DNA of 5,402 bases. Origin: Candidatus Hebobacteria bacterium. GTDB taxonomy: Bacteria; Armatimonadota; Hebobacteria; Hebobacterales; Hebobacteraceae. Of this stretch, positions 1 to 5,402 are shown piece by piece. Every line of letters begins with the position of its first letter. The first letter of the stretch is position 1. The notes under the pieces are model-generated. The model was not told the DNA's origin. It ran no database searches and was given only the letters and a program-made list of their open reading frames with translations. The position numbers were made by a program, and so were the translations under genes. Location of the stretch: the NCBI GenBank assembly GCA_029821235.1, contig JALGTT010000177.1:1-5402 (forward strand). The letters are read 5' to 3'.

Positions 1-597
1 CTCGTCATATTCCACCTTGCCCTCATACCGCTTGGCGACCTCGCGGGCGGTGCGGTAGAACAGCCCATCGGTGGCCTTCATGATGTTGTCCTTCGCCACC
101 GCGGTCACCTTGCGGCGGCCGTTGTCCAGCGCGTAGCGGAAGGCGAAGTCAACGATGCGCTCGGAGGCGAAGGCGGAGATGGGCTTGATGGAGATCGCCG
201 CATCCTCCCTGATCCGTCCGCCGGCCAGCCCAATCACCTGCTTCGCTTCCTCCGTTCCCTCCGCGAACTCCACCCCCGCGTACAGGTCCTCCGTATTCTC
301 CCGCACCACCACCACGTCCACCCCCTCGAACCGGCTCCTCACCCCATGGTAGTGCTTGCAGGGGCGCAGGCAGGCGAACAGGTCGAGTTCCTTCCGCAGC
401 GCGACGTTCACCGAGCGGATGCCGGATTCCAGCACACGCTCCGGCAGGGGCGTCCCCTCCTTCTCCATCACCGCCAAGCCGGCTTCCTGGACCTCCCATT
501 CTATCTCCGCGCCGCTGGCGTCGATCACCAGCCGCGTCGCCTCCACCAACTCCGGTCCGACCCCGTCCCCCGGGATCAAAGTGACGCGATGTGCCAT
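1..597 (-). CDS. icd: Isocitrate dehydrogenase, NAD(P)-dependent, N-terminal 199 residues (3' end outside window)
   Basis: The product would oxidise isocitrate to 2-oxoglutarate and CO2 in the cytoplasmic TCA cycle. The frame is open from ATG 597-595 to the window edge. It opens with the family's LIPGDGVGPE (residues 7-16). It then has RSVNVALRKELDL (61-73), LRP (77-79), VRENTEDLYAG (98-108) and KDNIMKATDG (169-178). By recall of E. coli Icd, S62, N64, R68, R78, R99, Y106 and K169 match the isocitrate-binding Ser113, Asn115, Arg119, Arg129, Arg153, Tyr160 and Lys230. The Ser-x-Asn pair argues against 3-isopropylmalate dehydrogenase. NAD versus NADP use cannot be read because the coenzyme residues lie outside the window. 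Oddity: VLES (55-58) runs straight into GIRSVN, where relatives have about 18 more residues including a KGPxTTPxG segment. The gene may therefore be damaged or misassembled. It diverges from the sugar genes. Confidence 0.88.
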   Translation of the reverse strand, partial: MAHRVTLIPGDGVGPELVEATRLVIDASGAEIEWEVQEAGLAVMEKEGTPLPERVLESGIRSVNVALRKELDLFACLRPCKHYHGVRSRFEGVDVVVVRENTEDLYAGVEFAEGTEEAKQVIGLAGGRIREDAAISIKPISAFASERIVDFAFRYALDNGRRKVTAVAKDNIMKATDGLFYRTAREVAKRYEGKVEYDE

Positions 598-607
598 CAG
601 TAGACTG

Positions 608-612
608 CCTCC
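608..612 (-). promoter_or_regulatory. Ribosome binding site of icd
   Basis: On the minus strand GGAGG lies at 612-608, ten bases before ATG 597. The spacing is slightly long but usable. It supports this ATG as the start, and the protein also begins in the usual place for the family, a few residues before LIPGDG. Confidence 0.6.
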
Positions 613-630
613 ACTGGGATGTTGAGCAGC

Positions 631-639
631 ATTATACCA
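631..639 (-). promoter_or_regulatory. Extended -10 promoter of icd
   Basis: The minus strand reads TGGTATAAT at 639-631: a perfect TATAAT hexamer preceded by the TGn extension that lets sigma-70-type polymerase work without a good -35. The 16-18 base spacing places the -35 at about 653-660, where no TTGACA-like hexamer is seen. Transcription would begin near 624, giving a leader of about 27 bases that contains the GGAGG site. AT-rich matches are rare in such GC-rich DNA, which strengthens the call. The presumed -35 region touches the edge of the palindromic element at 658. Confidence 0.6.
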
Positions 640-657
640 GAAACCGTCCTCCGGGCA

Positions 658-778
658 GGCCGTCCTGTAGGGCTGGCATTCCTATGCCAGCCATTGGTGA
701 GCCGGTATACTGCCGTTCCTTCGCGGCTCGGAAACCAAGGATAGGCGGGCTTGGGAAAGCCCGCCCTACAGAACGGCC
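658..778. repeat. REP doublet (REPIN-like) palindromic element
   Basis: The two ends are inverted copies of each other: 658-682 matches the reverse complement of 754-778 at 22 of 25 positions. Each end carries GTAG followed by a perfect 9-bp hairpin with a 4-base loop. The left stem is GGCTGGCAT (671-679) with ATGCCAGCC (684-692). The right stem is GGCGGGCTT (744-752) with AAGCCCGCC (757-765). The middle also pairs: TTGGTGAGCCG (694-704) with CGGCTC (724-729) and ACCAA (734-738), leaving a 4-base bulge. The whole unit can thus fold into one long hairpin with an apical loop of about 19 bases. A 5' GTAG head plus hairpin is the published signature of REP sequences mobilised by RAYT (TnpA-REP) enzymes, and inverted pairs are called REPINs or BIMEs. 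Neither a RAYT gene nor another copy lies in this window, so mobility is inferred. Confidence 0.75.
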
Positions 779-957
779 GTCTTCTGTGGGTATCAATCGG
801 TCCTCCCCCGGATCGCCCGGAGTGCCCGGCTCCGACATTCTGACCTCCCTCTTTCCTATGACCTGGCAATGCCGCCTGGGCTGTTTTCGATGCCGCGAAT
901 GTGGTAACCTCAAGCGCAAAGGCAGGCGTGCTCTACGCCGCTTCACGGAGCGATGCA
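779..957. other. Intergenic DNA upstream of the epimerase gene, no gene seen
   Basis: This is the right part of the gap between the divergent icd and epimerase genes. I see no RNA gene, no convincing promoter and no long repeat. The best plus-strand -10 candidate is TATGAC at 857-862, without a good -35. The epimerase reading frame stays open upstream to GTG 901, so part of this stretch could be coding only if that unlikely start were used. Confidence 0.5.
946..950 (+). promoter_or_regulatory. Ribosome binding site that favours TTG 958 as epimerase start
   Basis: CGGAG at 946-950 lies seven bases before TTG 958. Starting there gives MRVLVLGGTR, which places the nucleotide-binding strand at the very N-terminus as in most extended SDR proteins. 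The alternative GTG codons at 901 and 928 would add 19 or 10 unremarkable residues. Confidence 0.55.
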
Positions 958-1928
958 TTGCGAGTACTGGTTCTGGGTGGCACACGTCTTCTCGGTCCCT
1001 TCGTGGTGGACGAACTGCTCCGCCGCGGGCACGAGGTCGCGGTCGTCTCCCGGCGAGAGGGAGAGTTTGCGCGCCCCGTGCGGCGTTTCTCAGGGAACGC
1101 CGGCGATGGGGCGACGCTCCGGCGCGTCCTGCGCTCGTTTCGCCCGGAGGCGCTGATGGATCTGCTGCATCACTCCCCGGAGCACGCGCGCGCGGTGGCG
1201 CGCGTCTTCGGCGGAAAGCTGGAGCGGTCGGTCCACGTCAGCTGCGCCTCCGTGTACGGCAACGCGCCCGTGTGTCCCGTGGACGAGGACACTGAGACCC
1301 TGCCCGCGGACCAGGCCCCGGAGGAGACCGCGGCTCAGATTCTCGCCGACGAGGTGATCGCCAAGGCCGCGCAGGCAAACAAACTGCCGGGAACCATCGT
1401 GCGCCTGCCCGAACTCTACGGCCCGCGGCATCCGCGCGCGGCCGAATGGTTCTTCGCAAAGCGGGCGCTGGACGGTCGCACCCGGATCGCCCTTCCGGAC
1501 GGAGGGCTTCACATCTGCCACCGCGGGTTCGTGCAGAACATGGCCCCTGGGGTGTCGTGCAGGCGCTCACCACGAAGCGGGCTGTCGGCGAACTCTACAA
1601 CCTCGGCGAGGAAAAGCTCTACACCCTCGCCCAGCTCGCCCGCGGCGTCGCCCGCGCGCTGCGTCACCAGTGGGAACTCTACTCCGTCCCCGGGAACCTG
1701 TGGGCGACCCCCTATGCCTGCACCCGCTTCTTCGACCTCCGCAAGGCCCGCGCTCACCTGCGCTACCGGGATCGCATGATCCCCCGGGACGGGCTGGAGC
1801 TCACGCTCGCCCACCTCTGCCAGGACCGGCCGGACGAGGACTGGACTTGGCCCGGAATCGAGAGACCGTTCGACTACCAGCGCGAGGATGCGCTGATCGC
1901 CGAGCACGGGACGCCGATACCGGACTGA
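958..1928 (+). pseudogene. NAD-dependent epimerase/dehydratase family protein (extended SDR), frameshifted
   Basis: A cytoplasmic Rossmann-fold protein expected to bind NAD(P) and act on a sugar or nucleotide sugar; the substrate is unknown. From TTG 958, LGGTRLLG (residues 6-13) is the GGTRxxG dinucleotide-binding loop. VSCASVYG (94-101) is the usual SS-x-x-VYG strand, and IVRLPELYGP (147-156) is the substrate-side R-x-x-x-x-YGP motif. The frame from 958 remains sensible to NMA (194-196, ending 1545). After the C run at 1544-1547 the family-like sequence WGVVQAL continues in another frame from TGG 1548 to TGA 1926-1928. Joined, the protein has about 322 residues, a normal length. One missing C, or two extra, would restore it. 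The YxxxK catalytic pair expected near residues 122-130 is not evident: the segment reads ETAAQILADE. The gene is either a pseudogene or carries a sequencing error. It is probably cotranscribed with the next two genes. Confidence 0.82.
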
Positions 1929-2023
1929 CCGCCCGGATCCCCATCGCGACAACGCGGCCTCTCCCCCAGGCAGGAGGCATCCTCCCCGCACCGAAGCACA
2001 GGCCCAGTCTCATCTCTCTGATT

Positions 2024-2028
2024 GGAGG
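2024..2028 (+). promoter_or_regulatory. Ribosome binding site of the isomerase gene
   Basis: GGAGG at 2024-2028 lies five bases before ATG 2034. This decides the start: the in-frame TTG at 2022 overlaps the ribosome binding site itself and would add only four residues. The nonamer GGAGGCATC here (2024-2032) also occurs at 1973-1981. Confidence 0.7.
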
Positions 2029-2033
2029 CATCA

Positions 2034-2888
2034 ATGGCCTGGAAGTATGCAGTGTTCAGCGTGATGTGCCCGGAGTGGGACCTCGAAGAGACCGCCAAGG
2101 TGGTCGCCTCGCTCGGCTTCGACGGCATCGAGTGGAGGGTCACCAAGAAGGCCCCCGAGCCCATCAAGGAGATCAGCTACTGGAGCGGCAACCGGTCCAC
2201 CGTTGACGTGGACGACATCGAGCACTCGCTCCCCGAAGCCAAGAAGATCGCCGATGCGCACAACCTCGAGATGCCCATCCTGGGCACCTATCTCCGATGC
2301 GACGAACACGAGACGATCGAGCGGGTGATGAGGGTCGCGGCGGACGTCGGATGCCCGCAGATGCGAATCGGCACCCCTCCCTACGACGGTTCCCGTCCCT
2401 ACCCGGAGTTGTACGACGAGACGGTGAAGGACTACGCCAAGGTGGCGCAACTCGCCCAGAAGTACGGGGTGAGAGCCTGCATCGAGATGCACATGGACAT
2501 CATCACCCCTTCCGCGGGGCTGACCCACCGGGTCGTTTCCCACTTCGACCCCGCGCAGGTGGGTGTGATCTTCGATCCCGGCAACATGGTGGTGGAGGGA
2601 TACGAGCAATGTCAGATGGCCCTCGAGTTGCTGGGCCCCTACCTCGCCCACGTCCACGCCAAGAACTGCCTCTGGGAGAAGGTCGGCGAGAAGGACGGCG
2701 TCGCCCAGTGGGCGTGGAAAATGGCGGCCGTCAAGGAGGGGCAGATGGACTGGACCAAGGTCTACGCCGCCCTGAAGAAGGTGGGATATGACGGCTGGGT
2801 GTCGTTCGAGGATTTCTCCGACGGAGACACGAAGGAGAAGTTGACGGAGGGCCTCGCCTACCTGAAGGGCCTGGAGAAGAGCGCGTAG
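2034..2888 (+). CDS. Sugar phosphate isomerase/epimerase (xylose isomerase-like TIM barrel)
   Basis: A 284-residue cytoplasmic protein of the AP-endonuclease family 2 / xylose isomerase-like TIM-barrel group, whose members isomerise or epimerise sugars, inositol derivatives or related keto compounds using a divalent metal. Barrel strands seen include LGFDGIEWR (27-35), MRIGTP (110-115), ACIEMH (148-153), VGVIFDPGN (176-184), LAHVHAKN (204-211) and WVSFED (255-260). The likely metal ligands are E151, D181, H206 or H208, and E259, so the Glu-Asp-His-Glu set is complete. Length is normal for the family (about 270-290), and no signal peptide or membrane segment is visible. It starts 105 bases after the epimerase gene and ends 40 bases before the propeller gene, with no terminator between, so one operon is likely. 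The exact substrate cannot be assigned; names such as IolE or hydroxypyruvate isomerase would be guesses. The gene looks intact. Confidence 0.9.
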   Translation: MAWKYAVFSVMCPEWDLEETAKVVASLGFDGIEWRVTKKAPEPIKEISYWSGNRSTVDVDDIEHSLPEAKKIADAHNLEMPILGTYLRCDEHETIERVMRVAADVGCPQMRIGTPPYDGSRPYPELYDETVKDYAKVAQLAQKYGVRACIEMHMDIITPSAGLTHRVVSHFDPAQVGVIFDPGNMVVEGYEQCQMALELLGPYLAHVHAKNCLWEKVGEKDGVAQWAWKMAAVKEGQMDWTKVYAALKKVGYDGWVSFEDFSDGDTKEKLTEGLAYLKGLEKSA

Positions 2889-2928
2889 CACCCCATGCGG
2901 CGCCCCCGCGCCTGAGAGAGGAACGCAC

Positions 2929-5196
2929 ATGGCAGGAGAAGCGAAGAAGAACTGGTGGAATGGAACGAGGGCCTTTGGAGCGGCCTGCCTTCTGGTGGGC
3001 GCGGTCGTGTTCCTGGTGGCCGCCCGCACACAGGCGGGCCCGGCCGGCGCGGTTGACTACGAGTGGCAGCCCATCGGCATCTCCGGCGGCGGCGGCATGT
3101 TCGCCCCGGCCATCAGCCCCATCGACCCGGACCTGATGATGATCAACTGCGATATGTCCGGGGCCTACATCTCCCGCGACGGCGGCTATCACTGGCAGAT
3201 GATCCATCACTTGCAGTTGCGCGGCAACACCCGCTGCAAGCCCGGGTTTCACCCCAAGGACGTCAACACCATCTACGCGGTCAGCGGCTGGTCGGGGCAA
3301 CTCAAGGTCTCCCACGACGGCGGCAAGACGTGGAAGAAGATCGGCGACCTGAAGGAGGCCACCGCCGGCGAGATCGCCTTCGACCCCGACCACCCGGACA
3401 CCATGCTCATCGGCACCCTTCAGGGGGCGTGGATCTCCCGCGATGCGGGTAATCATTGGGAGAAGTGCCGAGGAGTCTCCGGGCGCGCCATCTCCTTCTT
3501 CGTGGACCGCACCAGCCCGCGGGAGGCCAGGGTGATGTTCGCCGCCACCGAGGAGGGCGTCTGGCGCTCGGACGACGGCGGCCGCACCTGGCGCAAGAAG
3601 ATGAACGGACTTCCGTGGCCGGAGGTGCTGGCCTTCGCCGGCGGCGCGAACCGGGACACCGGCCCGGTGCTCTACTGCTCGGTCACCAGCAAGGTTCAGA
3701 ATGGGAGCTTCGCGGGAGGCATCTATCGCTCCCTGGATCGCGGCGAGACCTGGGAATCGGCGATGGGCAATGGCATCAACACCGACACCGCCACCGCGGA
3801 CCAGTGGGCGGAGGGGCCCATCGCCCAGTACCGGCACCTGCTCACCACCAACACCAAGCCTCTCACGGTGTACGCGTTCAACACCAGCACCGGCTTCCAT
3901 CCACCCCACCACCCCACCGTCTACCGCAGCGACGACGGCGGGGAGAACTGGCGGGCAACCCTGTACGCGGACCCGCGCTGGAAAGAACTCTACAATGTCA
4001 CCCCCGACTGGTTCACCGTCTCCACCGGCCGCACCGAGGTGGTCTGTCCGTTCGGCGCGGCGATCTCCGAGGCCGATCCCGAGCGCGTCATGTACCTCAG
4101 AGGCATGTGCTATCTCACCCATGACGGCGGCAAGTCGTGGTTCGCTGCACACGCGCTGCTCGCGCCCGGCCAGCAGTACGGTCCCGGCTGCTCGTGGCAG
4201 AACAACGGCCTGGTGGTAACCACCACCTGGCACTATTATATTGACCCGCACCAACCCAACCGTCACTACATCGCCTACACCGACATCGGCTGGGCGCGAT
4301 CCCTGGACGCGGGAGAGAGTTGGATCTGGTGGACGCAGGATAACTGGGCGCCCTGGCGCAACACCTGCTATGAGGTGGCCTTCGACCCGGACATCCCCGG
4401 AAAGATGTGGGCCGCCTTCTCCAACGTGCACGACATTCCCAACGACAACATCATCTCCGGCCGCCACAAAGGGACCGGCCCCGGCGGCGTATGCCTCAGC
4501 ACCGACTACGGCGTGAGCTGGAAGGTCTCCAACAAGGGACTGCCGGTCAGCGCCTGCACCTCCGTCGTGCTCGACCCGCGCAGCAAGAAGGGAGCGAGAA
4601 CCCTCTACGCGGCCATCTGGCAACACGGCGTCTACAAGTCCACCGACGACGGCAAGACCTGGGTGAGAAAGAGCAAGGGACTGGGCGCGCCGGAGAACAT
4701 GCGGGTCTACCGTGTGTTCCTGCACCGGGACGGCACCCTGTTCGCGCTCATCACCGCCAAGCGCGGGGGTGGCGGCTACCTCGACAAAGGAGTGGGGCTC
4801 TACCGGTCCCGGGATGGCGGGGAGTCGTGGGAGTGCATCACCAAGTCGGTGGGGCTCCTCTGGCCCAAGGATTTCTCCGTCAGCCCCCGCTCCAGCGAGG
4901 TCATCTTCATCGGCGCGGCCGACGCGCGCAACGACCAGGGCGGTCTGTGGCGCACCACCGATGGAGGCGCCACCTGGGAGAAGGTGGCGCGGGAGGGCCC
5001 GCAGCACTTCGGCGCCTACTTCGATCCGCACCACGAGGACTGGGTCTACATGACTCTCACCGAGAGCGCGCCGGGGCCGTCTCTGTGGCTCAGCCAGGAC
5101 GGCGGGCAACGCGTCCAGTTCGACCCCAAGGATCCCGACACGCTCTACGTGACCACCTTCGGTGGGAGCGTCTTCCGCGGCAAACCGAAGCGGTAG
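2929..5196 (+). CDS. Exported Asp-box (BNR/sortilin-like) beta-propeller protein
   Basis: A 755-residue protein that is probably exported. KK and R (residues 6-14) precede a hydrophobic stretch (about 15-32), with possible signal peptidase sites after A36 (TQA) or A41 (AGA). The rest is beta-propeller with twelve complete Asp-boxes (S/T-x-D-x-G-x-x-W) starting at residues 82, 128, 170, 214, 268, 334, 397, 458, 524, 571, 627 and 676. FDPxxP turns recur (for example 146-151). This pattern is shared by sialidase-like BNR, Vps10/sortilin and GH74 xyloglucanase propellers. I see no catalytic set that would prove glycosidase activity. A thirteenth box at 722 begins SQDGG and then jumps to QRVQFDPKDP, losing its Trp and about 15 residues usual between a box and the next strand. 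AGAGG at 2917-2921, seven bases before ATG 2929, supports the start. Its role could be glycan binding or cleavage at or outside the envelope. Confidence 0.87.
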   Translation: MAGEAKKNWWNGTRAFGAACLLVGAVVFLVAARTQAGPAGAVDYEWQPIGISGGGGMFAPAISPIDPDLMMINCDMSGAYISRDGGYHWQMIHHLQLRGNTRCKPGFHPKDVNTIYAVSGWSGQLKVSHDGGKTWKKIGDLKEATAGEIAFDPDHPDTMLIGTLQGAWISRDAGNHWEKCRGVSGRAISFFVDRTSPREARVMFAATEEGVWRSDDGGRTWRKKMNGLPWPEVLAFAGGANRDTGPVLYCSVTSKVQNGSFAGGIYRSLDRGETWESAMGNGINTDTATADQWAEGPIAQYRHLLTTNTKPLTVYAFNTSTGFHPPHHPTVYRSDDGGENWRATLYADPRWKELYNVTPDWFTVSTGRTEVVCPFGAAISEADPERVMYLRGMCYLTHDGGKSWFAAHALLAPGQQYGPGCSWQNNGLVVTTTWHYYIDPHQPNRHYIAYTDIGWARSLDAGESWIWWTQDNWAPWRNTCYEVAFDPDIPGKMWAAFSNVHDIPNDNIISGRHKGTGPGGVCLSTDYGVSWKVSNKGLPVSACTSVVLDPRSKKGARTLYAAIWQHGVYKSTDDGKTWVRKSKGLGAPENMRVYRVFLHRDGTLFALITAKRGGGGYLDKGVGLYRSRDGGESWECITKSVGLLWPKDFSVSPRSSEVIFIGAADARNDQGGLWRTTDGGATWEKVAREGPQHFGAYFDPHHEDWVYMTLTESAPGPSLWLSQDGGQRVQFDPKDPDTLYVTTFGGSVFRGKPKR

Positions 5197-5221
5197 CGGT
5201 CTGCAGGGCCGGAGGCGTGCC

Positions 5222-5402
5222 TTACTCCCCCTCCCCCGGCTGCCAGCGGAAGCGATTCGTGAGCGGCAGCCGCCGGTCCCGGCCCAGCGCGCGCGGGGTG
5301 ATGCGCACGCCCGGCGGGGCCTGGCGGCGCTTGTATTCGCTGGCGTCCACCAGCCTCACCACCCGCGTCACCACCTCCGGGTCGTTGCCCATCGCCACGA
5401 TC
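5222..5402 (-). CDS. nadE: NAD+ synthetase, C-terminal 59 residues (5' part outside window)
   Basis: The enzyme amidates nicotinic acid adenine dinucleotide to NAD+ with ATP, in the last step of NAD synthesis in the cytoplasm. Only the C-terminus is present: the minus strand is open from the right edge (first full codon at 5401) to TAA 5224-5222. The segment SEYKRRQAPPGVRITPR (residues 21-37 of the visible part), followed by GRDRRLPLTNRFR (40-52), is the conserved end of bacterial NAD synthetases, including glutamine-dependent ones with an N-terminal nitrilase domain. Whether this copy has that domain cannot be seen. It converges on the propeller gene, whose stop is 25 bases away. No hairpin with a U tract is visible in the gap, so any terminator must lie inside the coding ends or be Rho-dependent. 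No damage is seen in the visible part. Confidence 0.85.
   Translation of the reverse strand, partial: IVAMGNDPEVVTRVVRLVDASEYKRRQAPPGVRITPRALGRDRRLPLTNRFRWQPGEGE

Noticed and set aside
658..778. The palindrome as a Rho-independent terminator or CRISPR repeat
   Set aside because: Neither hairpin is followed by a T tract on either strand, and no gene ends here because both neighbours start from this gap. There are only two inverted units with no spacers, which is not an array.
834..862. Possible plus-strand promoter with TATGAC at 857-862
   Set aside because: The -10 match is only 4 of 6, and no reasonable -35 lies 16-18 bases upstream. Chance is a sufficient explanation.
901..957. GTG 901 as the start of the epimerase gene
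   Set aside because: It adds 19 residues with no family resemblance and has no good ribosome site. TTG 958 has CGGAG seven bases upstream and places the Rossmann strand at the N-terminus.
2031..3029. A 332-codon minus-strand frame opposite the isomerase gene
   Set aside because: The sense strand has conserved TIM-barrel metal ligands; the antisense translation has His/Val/Leu-rich low-complexity sequence with no motif.
2731..5109. A 792-codon open frame on the minus strand opposite the propeller gene
   Set aside because: It is antisense to a clear Asp-box protein with a ribosome site and signal peptide. Its translation is low-complexity, rich in Gly, Val, Ala and Arg, and lacks any recognisable domain. 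High third-position GC commonly leaves such frames open.
5197..5221. A bidirectional terminator between the propeller gene and nadE
   Set aside because: The 25-base gap has no stable inverted repeat with a flanking T or A tract.

Overview
This 5.4 kb window is GC-rich bacterial DNA with densely packed genes, mostly AGGAGG-like ribosome binding sites, and third codon positions dominated by G and C. No marker gene fixes the phylum. The secreted Asp-box propeller, the SDR and TIM-barrel sugar genes and the GTAG-headed hairpin repeat would suit an environmental, carbohydrate-oriented lineage such as Armatimonadota or Planctomycetota. That is an inference of low certainty.

Layout: (1) positions 1-597, minus strand: the first 199 codons of an isocitrate dehydrogenase (icd type), running off the left edge, with a good extended -10 promoter (631-639) and a GGAGG site. 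(2) 598-957: an intergenic region between divergent genes. It holds a ~121 bp imperfect palindrome (658-778) made of two inverted GTAG-headed hairpins, resembling a REP doublet or REPIN. (3) 958-1928, plus strand: an NAD-binding SDR-type sugar epimerase/dehydratase, split by a frameshift in a short C run near 1544-1547. (4) 2034-2888, plus: an intact sugar phosphate isomerase/epimerase of the xylose-isomerase-like TIM-barrel family. (5) 2929-5196, plus: a large exported beta-propeller protein with twelve complete Asp-boxes and a thirteenth cut short. (6) 5222-5402, minus: the C-terminal 59 codons of NAD+ synthetase (nadE), convergent with the propeller gene.

The three plus-strand genes are closely spaced (105 and 40 nt gaps) with no visible terminator between them, so they could be one transcript. 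A plausible reading is an exported protein that meets extracellular glycans plus two cytoplasmic sugar-modifying enzymes, but no substrate can be read from the sequence. The flanking icd and nadE genes are housekeeping.

The most notable points are the REPIN-like element with compensated base changes in its two hairpins, and three separate coding lesions in 5 kb. The lesions are an apparent in-frame loss of about 18 residues in icd, a frameshift in the epimerase gene, and an apparent in-frame loss of about 15 residues in the last Asp-box of the propeller. Either the assembly has small errors or these genes carry real deletions. I found no convincing new defence, mobile or RNA system; the REPIN-like element is the best candidate for unexplained structure.
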